A stretch of 31,493 nucleotides of DNA from DATADF01 sp046263155 (GTDB lineage: Bacteria; Actinomycetota; CADDZG01; WHSQ01), in contig JBHELF010000073.1 in the NCBI GenBank assembly GCA_046263155.1, forward strand, positions 1 through 31,493, given 5' to 3'. Position 1 is the stretch's first letter. Every line of letters begins with the position of its first letter. Below the pieces are notes generated by a model. It was not told the origin of the DNA. It ran no database searches and worked only from the letters and a program-made list of their open reading frames with translations. This document shows positions 7,187-14,883 of the stretch, piece by piece. The position numbers and the translations under genes were made by a program.

Positions 7187-10100
7187 ATGGTTATCTGCGC
7201 ACGATGTAAACAGGACAATCCTTCCGACGCTCGCTTCTGCCAGGCGTGCGGAAAGCCCCTGTCCGGGAATTGCGCTCTCTGCGGCGGGGAGCTTCCGGGG
7301 GGCGCCCGCTTCTGCCCCTCATGTGGCCGCCCTGCGGGGGAAACCACCCCCGCGGCCCCGGAGATGATCAAGCTGGTCACCGTTCTGTTCGCCGACGTCG
7401 TCGGTTCAACCAAGCAGGCCGAGCACATGCTGCCGGAGGAAACCCGCGCGCTGATGACCGATTTCTTTGGGGCGATGTCGGAGGAGATTCGCGCCGAGGG
7501 GGGCACGATCGACCGTCTGATCGGCGATGCCGTCATGGCCGACTTCGGCATACCGCTCGCCCACGAGGACGATCCCGTACGCGCCGTGCGAGCAGCCAGA
7601 CGAATGCTCGAACGGCTCGCCAAATGGAACTCTGAGAGAGATCCAGAGTCCCAGATCCAAATTCGCATCGGGATAAACACCGGCGAGGTCTCTGCCGGCG
7701 GCACGCTGGGCGAGCAACTATTGGTGATGGGAGACGCCGTCAACGTGGCCTCCCGTCTTGAGCAGGTGGCCGAGCCGGGAACCATCGTCATCGGCGAACG
7801 CACCGCACGATCGGTTCGAACTCACTTTGAGCTTCGGGCTCTCGAGTCATTAATGGTGAAAGGCAAGGCCGGCTCCCTCACAGCCTTTCTCGTAGAAGGG
7901 GAGCGCGATGCGGTCGCTCCCGAACTGCGCGCGCCCTTGGTGGGACGGGAAACCGAGTTCAAGAAGCTTCAGGTCGCCCTTCAACACGTGCGGCAGGATC
8001 GCAAGGCGCAAGTCGTCGGTCTCGTGGGGGAGGCCGGTGCCGGGAAGAGCCGGTTGCTCGAGGAATTCGTCACGAGTTCCGCGGCGGAGACGCGAGTCAC
8101 CGGAGGCCGCTGTCTGCCCTACGGACGCGGAGTCACTCTGTGGCCTCTCCGCGAAATCTTGCGAGGCGAGGCCGGGTTGCTGAGTTCCGACGACGGCTCC
8201 GCGGCGCGCGCCAAAATCGAGCAGTTGGTTGAGAGGGAGCTGCCGGAGGCCGCTCTCGACAGGGAGCGCGCCGTAGCAGCACTGGCGGCGACGATCGGTC
8301 TTGAGGACGCGGTGGCGGGAGATCCTCGCGAGGTCTATCGGGAGCTCGTACGCGCCTGGCGCTCGCTTCTGGCCGCGATGGCGGAAACGCGACCGCTCAT
8401 CGTCTCGGTGGAGGACGTGCATTGGGCGGACGAGACAACGCTCGAGCTAATTGCGGAGCTGATCGAGCGAATCAAAGCTCCCATTCTCTTCGTGTGCTCC
8501 ATGCGGCCCGATCTGATGACCACGCACGCGGAATGGATGTCCTCGTTGCATGCCTATTCGGCCATCCATCTCGATGCGTTGCCCGAGGAGGCAAGCGATC
8601 AGCTGGTCTCCGAGCTGCTCAAGACGGGTTCGCTATCGGCGACGCTGAAAGAGCGGATACTTACGTCGGCCGAGGGAAATCCCTTCTTCATTGAGGAGAT
8701 CCTTCGCCGCCTCGTCGATGAGGGCTCTCTGGTCCATCGAGACGAGGGTTGGGAGTTAGGGGCAGAGGTCTCCGAAGTTCAAATTCCCGACAATGTCCAG
8801 GCAGTCATTCTGGCGCGTCTCGATTTGCTCGAGGCCGACGAGCGCGCCGCGATCCAGCTGGCGGCGGTCGTCGGCCGCACCTTCTGGGACGGAGCTCTAC
8901 GCAGGCTTACCCCCGACAGGGACACGGAGGCAATTCTCAAGAAGCTCAGACGCCGCGAGTTCATCAACGAGAAGTTGACTTCGGCCGTCGCGGGGCAGAC
9001 CGAATACCGCTTCAAGCATCTGCTGACGCGTGATGTTGCCTACGAAAGCCTGCCCCGGAAGGCGCGCGGCGCGGCACATGTCGCCGTGGCGGGGTGGATC
9101 GAGCAGACCGTCGAGAGGCCTAACGAGCTCGCGGAAGTGATCGCTCACCATTACGAGCGGGGATTCCGTCTCCTGGGCGGCGAGGAGGCGCGCGTCCGGG
9201 CTCGTTCCTATTGCCTCGAAGCGGCCCGGAACGCGTTGCAGCGCTTCGCGATCGCCCAGGCCGAGAGCCTCGGACGCAGGGCGGTGGAGCTCTCAACCGA
9301 AGGTGCCGAAAGAGTGGAGGCGCTAGACGAGCTGGGCGATCTCTATGTCCTCACGTTCAAGAGCGATGGAGCCTGGGAGGCCTATCGCGCGGCGATGCGC
9401 GAGATCGACCCGAACGATGCATCACAGACACCGGTGTTCGCGCATCTGGCGGCGAAAGCAACGATCGTCCCCACACGATGGCGCGGAACGATGGAGAACC
9501 TTCCCGACGTCGGGGAGCTTGCCGAGCTTATCGATGATGGGCTTGCCGCTGCTGGAGACATCGACTCAGCAGATCGTTCCTTGCTTCTCTCGAGCAAAGC
9601 ATTCCTCTTAGGCGTGTGGTACGAGAAACGCGGCGAGGACTACGCGCGCGAGGCGCTTGCGATCGCCGAACGCATAGGTAATGGAGATCTCGCCTCGGTG
9701 GCGATCGACGCGGCCGTCGTCTCTTTGATGGCTGAGGGGCGCTGGGGGGAGATGTATCGACTCGACAGTAAGCGAGTGGAGCTCGTCCCATCGTTCAGTG
9801 ATGTGCGAGAGGTTGCGGACGCCTACGCGATGACGGCTGAGAGCTGCCGGACGGTCGGCCACTACGGGCGCGCGATCGAGTTCGCCCGTCAGGGGATTGA
9901 GCGTTCACGCGGTCTCGATGCCGGGAGCTACCTGCACAACCTGGTGGAGCGCACCTATGCGCAGTTCTTCGTGGGAGCGTGGGATGACGCGCTGGCGGGC
10001 CAAGCGGAGATCGAACGGCTGCAGGCGGAGCACGGGGCGCTCCCCGGGCCGCTCGCGATGTGGGCATACGGAGTTGCACTTCTGTGTAGCGAGTTACGCG

Positions 10101-10666
10101 CAGAACCGGAGCGCGTTGCTCGTTACTTGAACGTTGTGGATGAATTCAATCGTCATAGCCAAGCGGCCGGACGTAGGTTCAATTCATACCTGGGCCTACC
10201 GGCACGCGCGGTCGCTCATCGCGGCGGCTACGAACAGGCGCGTGGCTGGCTGACCACCGAGCGGAGTTATTTCCTCTCGGCGCATCTTGAGGCTCTTACC
10301 GAGATCCTCATCGCGCAGCGGGATTGGGTCGGTGCACGCGATGTCATCGCACGAGCTCGCGACGAGGCCGAGATCGGTGAACTGCGTGCCCTTCCCCTTT
10401 TTGCGGATCGCCTGGAAGGAATCGTGCTCCTGGAGTCGGACGATCACGACGGTTTGATGCTGCTTCATCGATCGACGGAGGGATTCGCCGAGCTGGGAGC
10501 TCCCTGGGAACGTGCTTACTCAGAGCTCCTCCTGGGGGAGCGATTGCTTGATATGGACCGAAAGGACGAAGCCGAGCGCGTTCTCAACTCCGCGGCCGCG
10601 ATCTTTGATTTATTGGGATCGGTGCGCGAGGCCGAAACCGCTGCGAAACTGCTTGCTGAGGTCTAG
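7187..10666 (+). CDS. double zinc-ribbon / class III nucleotide cyclase / STAND-type ATPase / helical-repeat protein
   Basis: This is a 1159-aa multidomain signalling protein. It opens with two zinc ribbons (C4, C7, C18, C21 and C29, C32, C43, C46). A class III cyclase domain follows at about 60-240: metal ligands D70 (FADVVGST) and D114 (GDAVMADFG), and transition-state residues N186 and R190 (VNVASR). An ATPase module at about 255-560 has Walker A with K287 (GEAGAGKSR) and Walker B with E409-D410 (VSVEDVHWAD). The remaining 550 residues are alpha-helical and probably TPR-like. Such proteins are common in Actinomycetota and Chloroflexota and are thought to couple cyclase output to ligand sensing. 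The usual base-recognition Lys and Asp/Thr positions hold R110 and L179. ATG 7187 puts the first zinc ribbon at the N-terminus; TTG 7148 would overlap the SLOG gene. Confidence 0.88.
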   Translation: MVICARCKQDNPSDARFCQACGKPLSGNCALCGGELPGGARFCPSCGRPAGETTPAAPEMIKLVTVLFADVVGSTKQAEHMLPEETRALMTDFFGAMSEEIRAEGGTIDRLIGDAVMADFGIPLAHEDDPVRAVRAARRMLERLAKWNSERDPESQIQIRIGINTGEVSAGGTLGEQLLVMGDAVNVASRLEQVAEPGTIVIGERTARSVRTHFELRALESLMVKGKAGSLTAFLVEGERDAVAPELRAPLVGRETEFKKLQVALQHVRQDRKAQVVGLVGEAGAGKSRLLEEFVTSSAAETRVTGGRCLPYGRGVTLWPLREILRGEAGLLSSDDGSAARAKIEQLVERELPEAALDRERAVAALAATIGLEDAVAGDPREVYRELVRAWRSLLAAMAETRPLIVSVEDVHWADETTLELIAELIERIKAPILFVCSMRPDLMTTHAEWMSSLHAYSAIHLDALPEEASDQLVSELLKTGSLSATLKERILTSAEGNPFFIEEILRRLVDEGSLVHRDEGWELGAEVSEVQIPDNVQAVILARLDLLEADERAAIQLAAVVGRTFWDGALRRLTPDRDTEAILKKLRRREFINEKLTSAVAGQTEYRFKHLLTRDVAYESLPRKARGAAHVAVAGWIEQTVERPNELAEVIAHHYERGFRLLGGEEARVRARSYCLEAARNALQRFAIAQAESLGRRAVELSTEGAERVEALDELGDLYVLTFKSDGAWEAYRAAMREIDPNDASQTPVFAHLAAKATIVPTRWRGTMENLPDVGELAELIDDGLAAAGDIDSADRSLLLSSKAFLLGVWYEKRGEDYAREALAIAERIGNGDLASVAIDAAVVSLMAEGRWGEMYRLDSKRVELVPSFSDVREVADAYAMTAESCRTVGHYGRAIEFARQGIERSRGLDAGSYLHNLVERTYAQFFVGAWDDALAGQAEIERLQAEHGALPGPLAMWAYGVALLCSELRAEPERVARYLNVVDEFNRHSQAAGRRFNSYLGLPARAVAHRGGYEQARGWLTTERSYFLSAHLEALTEILIAQRDWVGARDVIARARDEAEIGELRALPLFADRLEGIVLLESDDHDGLMLLHRSTEGFAELGAPWERAYSELLLGERLLDMDRKDEAERVLNSAAAIFDLLGSVREAETAAKLLAEV

Positions 10667-10680
10667 AAGACTCCGACTCC

Positions 10681-10812
10681 CTACTGCTGGGTCGGCACCT
10701 CTGTTCCGTCGGTCGCGTCTCTGTGCTGTGTTAGCGCGTGGTTCACAAAGTTCTTGACTTCCTGCTGCGGTGTAGCGCCACTTATGTTCTCGCGGCAGAT
10801 CGGGCAGATCAC
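10681..10812 (-). CDS. 43-aa mini-protein with CxxC...Hx4H zinc-finger-like spacing
   Basis: A short gene read on the minus strand from GTG (10812-10810) to TAG (10683-10681). The start is unusually well fixed: an in-frame TAG lies immediately upstream and GGGGGGAGG ends 6 nt before the GTG, the strongest Shine-Dalgarno in the window. The product begins VICPICRENISGATPQQEVK, then NFVNHALTQHRD and a polar tail ending PTQQ. C3, C6, H25 and H30 give a CxxC-x18-Hx4H arrangement that could hold one zinc ion, somewhat like C2H2 or DUF1059-type mini-proteins. It is convergent with the cyclase gene (14 bp apart) and divergent from the secreted Asp-box gene. Function unknown; the family resemblance is my inference. 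Confidence 0.62.
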   Translation of the reverse strand: MICPICRENISGATPQQEVKNFVNHALTQHRDATDGTEVPTQQ

Positions 10813-10912
10813 CTAAGGCCTCCCCCCGTTGAGTTTCTCGGACGGGCGCCATTCTGCCTCTGTAGCTTCGGGGCCACAAGGGGCAGACGCCGCGGCCGCC
10901 AATTGATAGCCA

Positions 10913-13450
10913 ATGGGGGTTCGCGGGACGGCCGCTCGCGTTGGCGCCACGCTTGCTTTGCTGGTCCTCCTCGCGGGAGGCCTCGGAAGCAAGTCGAGGG
11001 CCGCGGTCCCGGAATCGGGTCGCATCGGACCCTCTCATCCGGTAGTCGAATGGTCCGGCCCGGTGGCCGTGGCTTCGGCCTTGTTCGGAGATTGTTCCGA
11101 ACCGGCGGCTACCTGCGACGAATTCAGACTGCGCGTCGCCGTGCCCCAGGATTACTGGAAGGACCGCACCGGCGGGGCGCGAATAGTGGTGGCATGGGCC
11201 TCCCCTAAGGACCACCTTCGCTTTTCGGTTTATGACGACGACACTGGGGCCGAAGTCGCGTCGGGCTTTGATAGCCCACCAGTCACTCGCCAGGAGGTGA
11301 TTGTCCCCGAGGCCTCCGGCGACTACCGGATCGTGGTGCGCTATATCGCAGCAAGCAATACCGACTACCAGGGCGTCGCCACTTTTCTTTCAGGGAAGGG
11401 GAGGATCGAGAAGGGCGCCGGGGCAGTCTTTGATCCGACCACGAAGGTCTCGTTTGCTCCCTCCACCATAGTTTCGGCTCATTTTCTGGGGGCGGAACCC
11501 CAGATCACGATGGAACGCCTGCTTCCCGGATCCGAACGCAAAGCCATCGACCCCAACCGGATCTTCATAGATTGGCCACTTACCTCCCAGTTCAATATCG
11601 GTCAGCTCAGTCGATCAACCGATGGAGGTGCCAGCTTTCGACTGTTGTTCGATCCGATGTGTCCCGAACGGAGCCGACCGAATTGTCAGAGCGGTGGCGG
11701 CGGCGACACCGAGAACGAGGTCAACCCCTTCACGGGCATCGTCTATTTCGCCGATCAAGAGGTCATTCCACTGGCTGTGTCGGCCGCCGAGGCACTGGCG
11801 AGCTCCACGGATCACGGCGATACGTTTCCCCCGAGCCGGCAATACGCCGTCACAAACACCACGACGGACACTGACCGTGAGTGGATCGCCGCGGCCAGAC
11901 CGGGGCTCATCTCCGTCGAGGCACGACAGATCGAAGCGTTCTTTGCGTATCACAGCGCGTCCGCGGGCGGCCAATACATACAGGGAATCGATAGCGACGG
12001 GGTGCCCATCCCTCAACCTGTTCCTCAACTGCTCACCGTTAATCAAAGCGGGCCCATCCGCGTGGACAACTCGGAGGGACCCGGTGCCGGATGGATCTAC
12101 CAAGCCTTCAAGAACGGCAACGGCTTTTGGGTCGGGACTGCGTTCGGTCCCGACTACCAACAACCGTCGGCGTGGGTACCCACTCGTGTCAGCAGCGATG
12201 TTCCGTCCATTTTTCCGTGGCTGGCCCTCGACGACCAAGGCAATGCTTATGCCACCTGGGTTGACAACGGCGTCGTCTATTACAGCTTCTCTGCGATCCG
12301 CGACCCACGTAACAACCCGGAGCGCGGGGGCCGCCCGGGTTCTCGGTGGAGCCCCCAGCTCCGGATCAGCTTGCCCGACGTCGGAAGTGCGATCTTCGCC
12401 TCGGTCGTCGCGGGAGATGGCGGACGGATAGGAATCGTCTACATGGGAACCGAGGAATTTGACGGCCCCTCCGACGAGGCTCCACAGGGGACGCCGTGGC
12501 ATGCGTACGCGGCGGTGTTGCCGAATGCCTTGAGTCCCTCCCCATTGGTGGCAACGGGCGTGGCGAGTCATCGCATCACGCACACCGGGAACATCTGCAC
12601 GCGGGGTGCGGGGTGCGCCGAGGGTGAGGAGGGGGACGACGATCGTTCCCTGCTCGACCTGATCGACGTCGGAATCGACCGGGCGGGGCGACTGGGCGTT
12701 GCGTTCATGGACAACCACAGCACGTTCGCGTCTCCGCCCGATTCGACCGCGCCCAAAGGAAAGCCGTTCACATTGTTCGCCAAGCAGGTCTCCGGGCCCT
12801 CGCTGCTCGCGTCTGAATCGGCCGTCGCCGTCCCTGTGCCGAGGGGAGGCCGGGTCGATCCGCTCGGCGATGCGACCTGGCCGAACCGAGTCACCGGCGA
12901 GGTCCTACGAGGACTCGACCTCAGGCATGCGGACTTGGCTTTGGAAGGGAAAGAACTGGTCGCAACCATTCGCCTTGCCCGCGCAGACGCCGCGTTCATG
13001 ATCGGCGCATTGGAGGGCTACAACGAGTCGGTTTTAATGCCTCGTGCCGCGGCCGAGAGGTTGCAGTACCTGCTGCGCTTCGCAACCGACAGCGAGGTTT
13101 TTCACGTTTCGCTGGAGTCCGACGCCACAGGCAGTCGCCGAGCCTTCGGGGGAATGCTCGATAACAACGACCAGATCAGCAATCTGAACGGCCGGGCGAT
13201 AGCCGTCGGATATCACACCGACGAGAAGTTCCCCGTGGCAGTGCAACAGAGGGGCTCGTTAATTGTGCTGCGCGCGCCTGCACGTGCGTTTGGGTTGGCC
13301 CCTTGCAGCAGGGTCTTCAGCGCCACCGCGTTCGCCCTTGCCGGACCGGCCGAGGAGGACGAGACGAGCGTGTTCGACGTGATGCGTACGGTGGATGCAA
13401 CGCCTCCTTTTGATACGACGTTGTCCTGTCCACGCAACCTTCCGCGTTGA
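10913..13450 (+). CDS. secreted Asp-box (BNR/sialidase-like) protein, function unknown
   Basis: This 845-aa protein is predicted to be exported. A Sec signal peptide covers residues 1-30: basic MGVRGTAAR, a Leu/Val/Ala core, and a cleavage site after S28-R29-A30. The mature part is beta-rich and has at least two Asp-boxes of the SxDxGxxF type, S235-T-D237-G-G239 and S298-T-D300-H-G302. These are the turn motifs of sialidase and BNR-repeat beta-propellers. A DREWIAAA segment and a DDQGNAYATWVD segment also fit a propeller blade. About 250 C-terminal residues form a separate domain with no clear match. No C-terminal anchor or sorting signal is seen. In-frame TGA and TAG lie just upstream of the ATG, so the start is firm. 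A catalytic sialidase triad was not identified, so enzymatic activity is not claimed. Confidence 0.75.
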   Translation: MGVRGTAARVGATLALLVLLAGGLGSKSRAAVPESGRIGPSHPVVEWSGPVAVASALFGDCSEPAATCDEFRLRVAVPQDYWKDRTGGARIVVAWASPKDHLRFSVYDDDTGAEVASGFDSPPVTRQEVIVPEASGDYRIVVRYIAASNTDYQGVATFLSGKGRIEKGAGAVFDPTTKVSFAPSTIVSAHFLGAEPQITMERLLPGSERKAIDPNRIFIDWPLTSQFNIGQLSRSTDGGASFRLLFDPMCPERSRPNCQSGGGGDTENEVNPFTGIVYFADQEVIPLAVSAAEALASSTDHGDTFPPSRQYAVTNTTTDTDREWIAAARPGLISVEARQIEAFFAYHSASAGGQYIQGIDSDGVPIPQPVPQLLTVNQSGPIRVDNSEGPGAGWIYQAFKNGNGFWVGTAFGPDYQQPSAWVPTRVSSDVPSIFPWLALDDQGNAYATWVDNGVVYYSFSAIRDPRNNPERGGRPGSRWSPQLRISLPDVGSAIFASVVAGDGGRIGIVYMGTEEFDGPSDEAPQGTPWHAYAAVLPNALSPSPLVATGVASHRITHTGNICTRGAGCAEGEEGDDDRSLLDLIDVGIDRAGRLGVAFMDNHSTFASPPDSTAPKGKPFTLFAKQVSGPSLLASESAVAVPVPRGGRVDPLGDATWPNRVTGEVLRGLDLRHADLALEGKELVATIRLARADAAFMIGALEGYNESVLMPRAAAERLQYLLRFATDSEVFHVSLESDATGSRRAFGGMLDNNDQISNLNGRAIAVGYHTDEKFPVAVQQRGSLIVLRAPARAFGLAPCSRVFSATAFALAGPAEEDETSVFDVMRTVDATPPFDTTLSCPRNLPR

Positions 13451-13459
13451 TCTCGCTCT

Positions 13460-13472
13460 TATGCTGTGGCCC
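13460..13472 (+). promoter_or_regulatory. -10 hexamer consistent with a leaderless GTG start
   Basis: TATGCT at 13460-13465 is followed by 7 nt and GTG at 13473. The arrangement matches the other probable leaderless starts in this window. It is less certain because an ATG inside the hexamer (13461) is itself an in-frame start. Confidence 0.4.
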
Positions 13473-13769
13473 GTGGCCTATCTCGGGAACCTCACCTGCA
13501 GGGACTGCGGTCTGACTTTTACGTCCCGCTGGGGCTCCTTCCAGGGCACCGATGAATATCGCTGCGACAACGATCACGTTGTCCACGTCGCCTGGAGCAC
13601 GGGCGCGGTTCTGGCGGTGGACGGGACGCTCGCCGACGGCCAGAACCTGCTGGAGCACAGAGGGCGCTGCCCGAGCTGTGCCACGGAGCTCGCCACGGGC
13701 CTCCTTCCGAGATGCCCTGTCTGCGGGGGCCGAGACCACGAGGTGAGCCTCGCCGGGATGATCGGCTGA
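13473..13769 (+). CDS. small multi-zinc-ribbon protein, function unknown
   Basis: A 98-aa protein with three CxxC knuckles: CRDC near the N-terminus, CPSC in the middle and CPVC near the C-terminus, plus a CDNDH segment. The second and third CxxC pairs probably form one rubredoxin-like zinc ribbon, and the first pairs with C/H residues of CDNDH. No membrane segment or catalytic motif is visible. It lies just after the secreted Asp-box gene and directly before the CIRCE/hrcA promoter. Start choice is uncertain: GTG 13473 has a well-placed -10 hexamer for leaderless expression, ATG 13461 is 4 codons longer, and a still longer frame would overlap the preceding gene. Zinc binding is inferred from cysteine spacing only. 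Confidence 0.65.
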   Translation: MAYLGNLTCRDCGLTFTSRWGSFQGTDEYRCDNDHVVHVAWSTGAVLAVDGTLADGQNLLEHRGRCPSCATELATGLLPRCPVCGGRDHEVSLAGMIG

Positions 13770-13773
13770 GCGT

Positions 13774-13800
13774 CTAGCACTCGGACCCCAAGAGTGCTAA
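13774..13800 (+). promoter_or_regulatory. CIRCE operator (HrcA binding site)
   Basis: CTAGCACTC, a 9-nt spacer and GAGTGCTAA form the CIRCE inverted repeat; the consensus is TTAGCACTC-N9-GAGTGCTAA, so only the first base deviates. It lies 29 nt before the hrcA ATG and reaches the -35 position of the proposed hrcA promoter. HrcA bound here would block RNA polymerase, giving autorepression of hrcA-dnaJ that is relieved by heat or unfolded protein load. Confidence 0.95.
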
Positions 13801-13817
13801 AAGCGCGTCTCTACGGG

Positions 13818-13829
13818 TACGATCGCACC
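13818..13829 (+). promoter_or_regulatory. -10 hexamer of a probable leaderless hrcA promoter
   Basis: TACGAT at 13818-13823 is followed by 6 nt and the hrcA ATG at 13830. There is no Shine-Dalgarno in the interval. The CIRCE right arm ends 17 nt before the hexamer, so the operator covers the expected -35 zone. Confidence 0.65.
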
Positions 13830-14876
13830 ATGGAAAACCGGGCCTCCTTGGACGACCGCAAGGCGTCGATCCTGCGCGCCATCGTGTTGCACTACGTGTC
13901 CTCGGGCGATCCCGTTGGGAGCAAGACGCTGGTCGACCGCTACCGCCTCGCGGTCTCGCCGGCAACCGTCCGCAACGAGATGGGTGCCCTCGAGGAGCAG
14001 GGTTTCATCTACCAGCCGCATACCTCGGCCGGTCGCGTGCCGACGGATGCCGGCTATCGCTACTTCGTCGATACCTGGGCCCGAGATGCCCGACTGCCGG
14101 CCGGAACCGCCCAGGAGGTACGGCGCTTCTTCGGGGAGCCGCGGTGGGAGCTCGAGGATGCTCTACGCAACACAGCCGAGCTGCTCTCCAACCTCACCCA
14201 TAGCGCTGCGATGGTCTTCGCACCTGCGCTCGAACAGGCCACCGTCCGTCATGTCGAGCTCGTGGGTCTGGCGCCGGGACGCGCCATGCTGGTCGTGGTC
14301 AGCGACGCCGGCCGGGTATTCAACCACCCCTTGAAAGTTTCCGAGTCTATGGACGATGTCCAACTGGAAAATGCGGCGGACATGCTGAACCGGCTGATCC
14401 TGGGCCACCCACTCGACAAGGCCGCCGCGACGATCGCGGCTTCGACAGAGCGCTTTCCGCTGGAGCTGCGCGACGCGGTGGGCAGCGTGGCGTCCGCGCT
14501 GATGGAGGAATTTGCCCAGCGAGACACGGAACGCGTCTTCCTCGAGGGAGCGGCAAACATCGTGGACGAAGATAAGTTCGCCGATCTCGAAACCGTTCGG
14601 CAGGTGATCGGAGCCTTGGAACACCGGCGACTGTTGCTCGAGGTTCTGGCCGAGGCAGTGGCAGAGCCGAGCCTGTCGGTGCGAATCGGATCGGAGAACG
14701 AAGCCGAGGAGATGCAGAATTGCGCGGTGATCACAGCGCCGTACGGCTCGGATGAAAGTGCCCTCGGATCACTCGGCGTCGTCGGTCCTACCCGAATGAA
14801 CTACCGGCGCGCCATTCCGGCGGTCTATGAGGTAGCGGCCAACCTCGGCCGCATGCTTACCGAGCTCGGCCTGTAA
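13830..14876 (+). CDS. hrcA: heat-inducible transcription repressor HrcA
   Basis: This 348-aa repressor is of normal HrcA length. The N-terminal winged helix reads LDDRKASILRAIVLHYVSSG, then GSKTLVDRY, VSPATVRNEMGALEEQGFIY and PHTSAGRVPTDAGYRYFVD, the family's best conserved stretch. The C-terminal GAF-like domain ends with GSLGVVGPTRMNYRRAIPAV, also diagnostic. HrcA binds CIRCE and represses chaperone genes, and a near-perfect CIRCE lies just upstream. ATG 13830 is preferred over an in-frame start at 13794, which lies inside the operator. dnaJ follows after 7 nt and should be co-regulated. grpE, dnaK and groESL are not nearby, as is normal for the hrcA-dnaJ2 arrangement of Actinomycetota. 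Confidence 0.97.
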   Translation: MENRASLDDRKASILRAIVLHYVSSGDPVGSKTLVDRYRLAVSPATVRNEMGALEEQGFIYQPHTSAGRVPTDAGYRYFVDTWARDARLPAGTAQEVRRFFGEPRWELEDALRNTAELLSNLTHSAAMVFAPALEQATVRHVELVGLAPGRAMLVVVSDAGRVFNHPLKVSESMDDVQLENAADMLNRLILGHPLDKAAATIAASTERFPLELRDAVGSVASALMEEFAQRDTERVFLEGAANIVDEDKFADLETVRQVIGALEHRRLLLEVLAEAVAEPSLSVRIGSENEAEEMQNCAVITAPYGSDESALGSLGVVGPTRMNYRRAIPAVYEVAANLGRMLTELGL

Positions 14877-14883
14877 AAAGGCG

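Noticed and set aside
10754..10788. TTGACT and TATGTT as a plus-strand promoter for the secreted protein gene
   Set aside because: The spacing is about 23 nt rather than 16-19, and the elements lie within the minus-strand 43-aa gene.
11615..12718. 367-aa open frame on the minus strand inside the secreted Asp-box gene
   Set aside because: It is a GC-bias shadow: no recognisable family, no ribosome binding site, and the plus-strand frame has a signal peptide and Asp-boxes.
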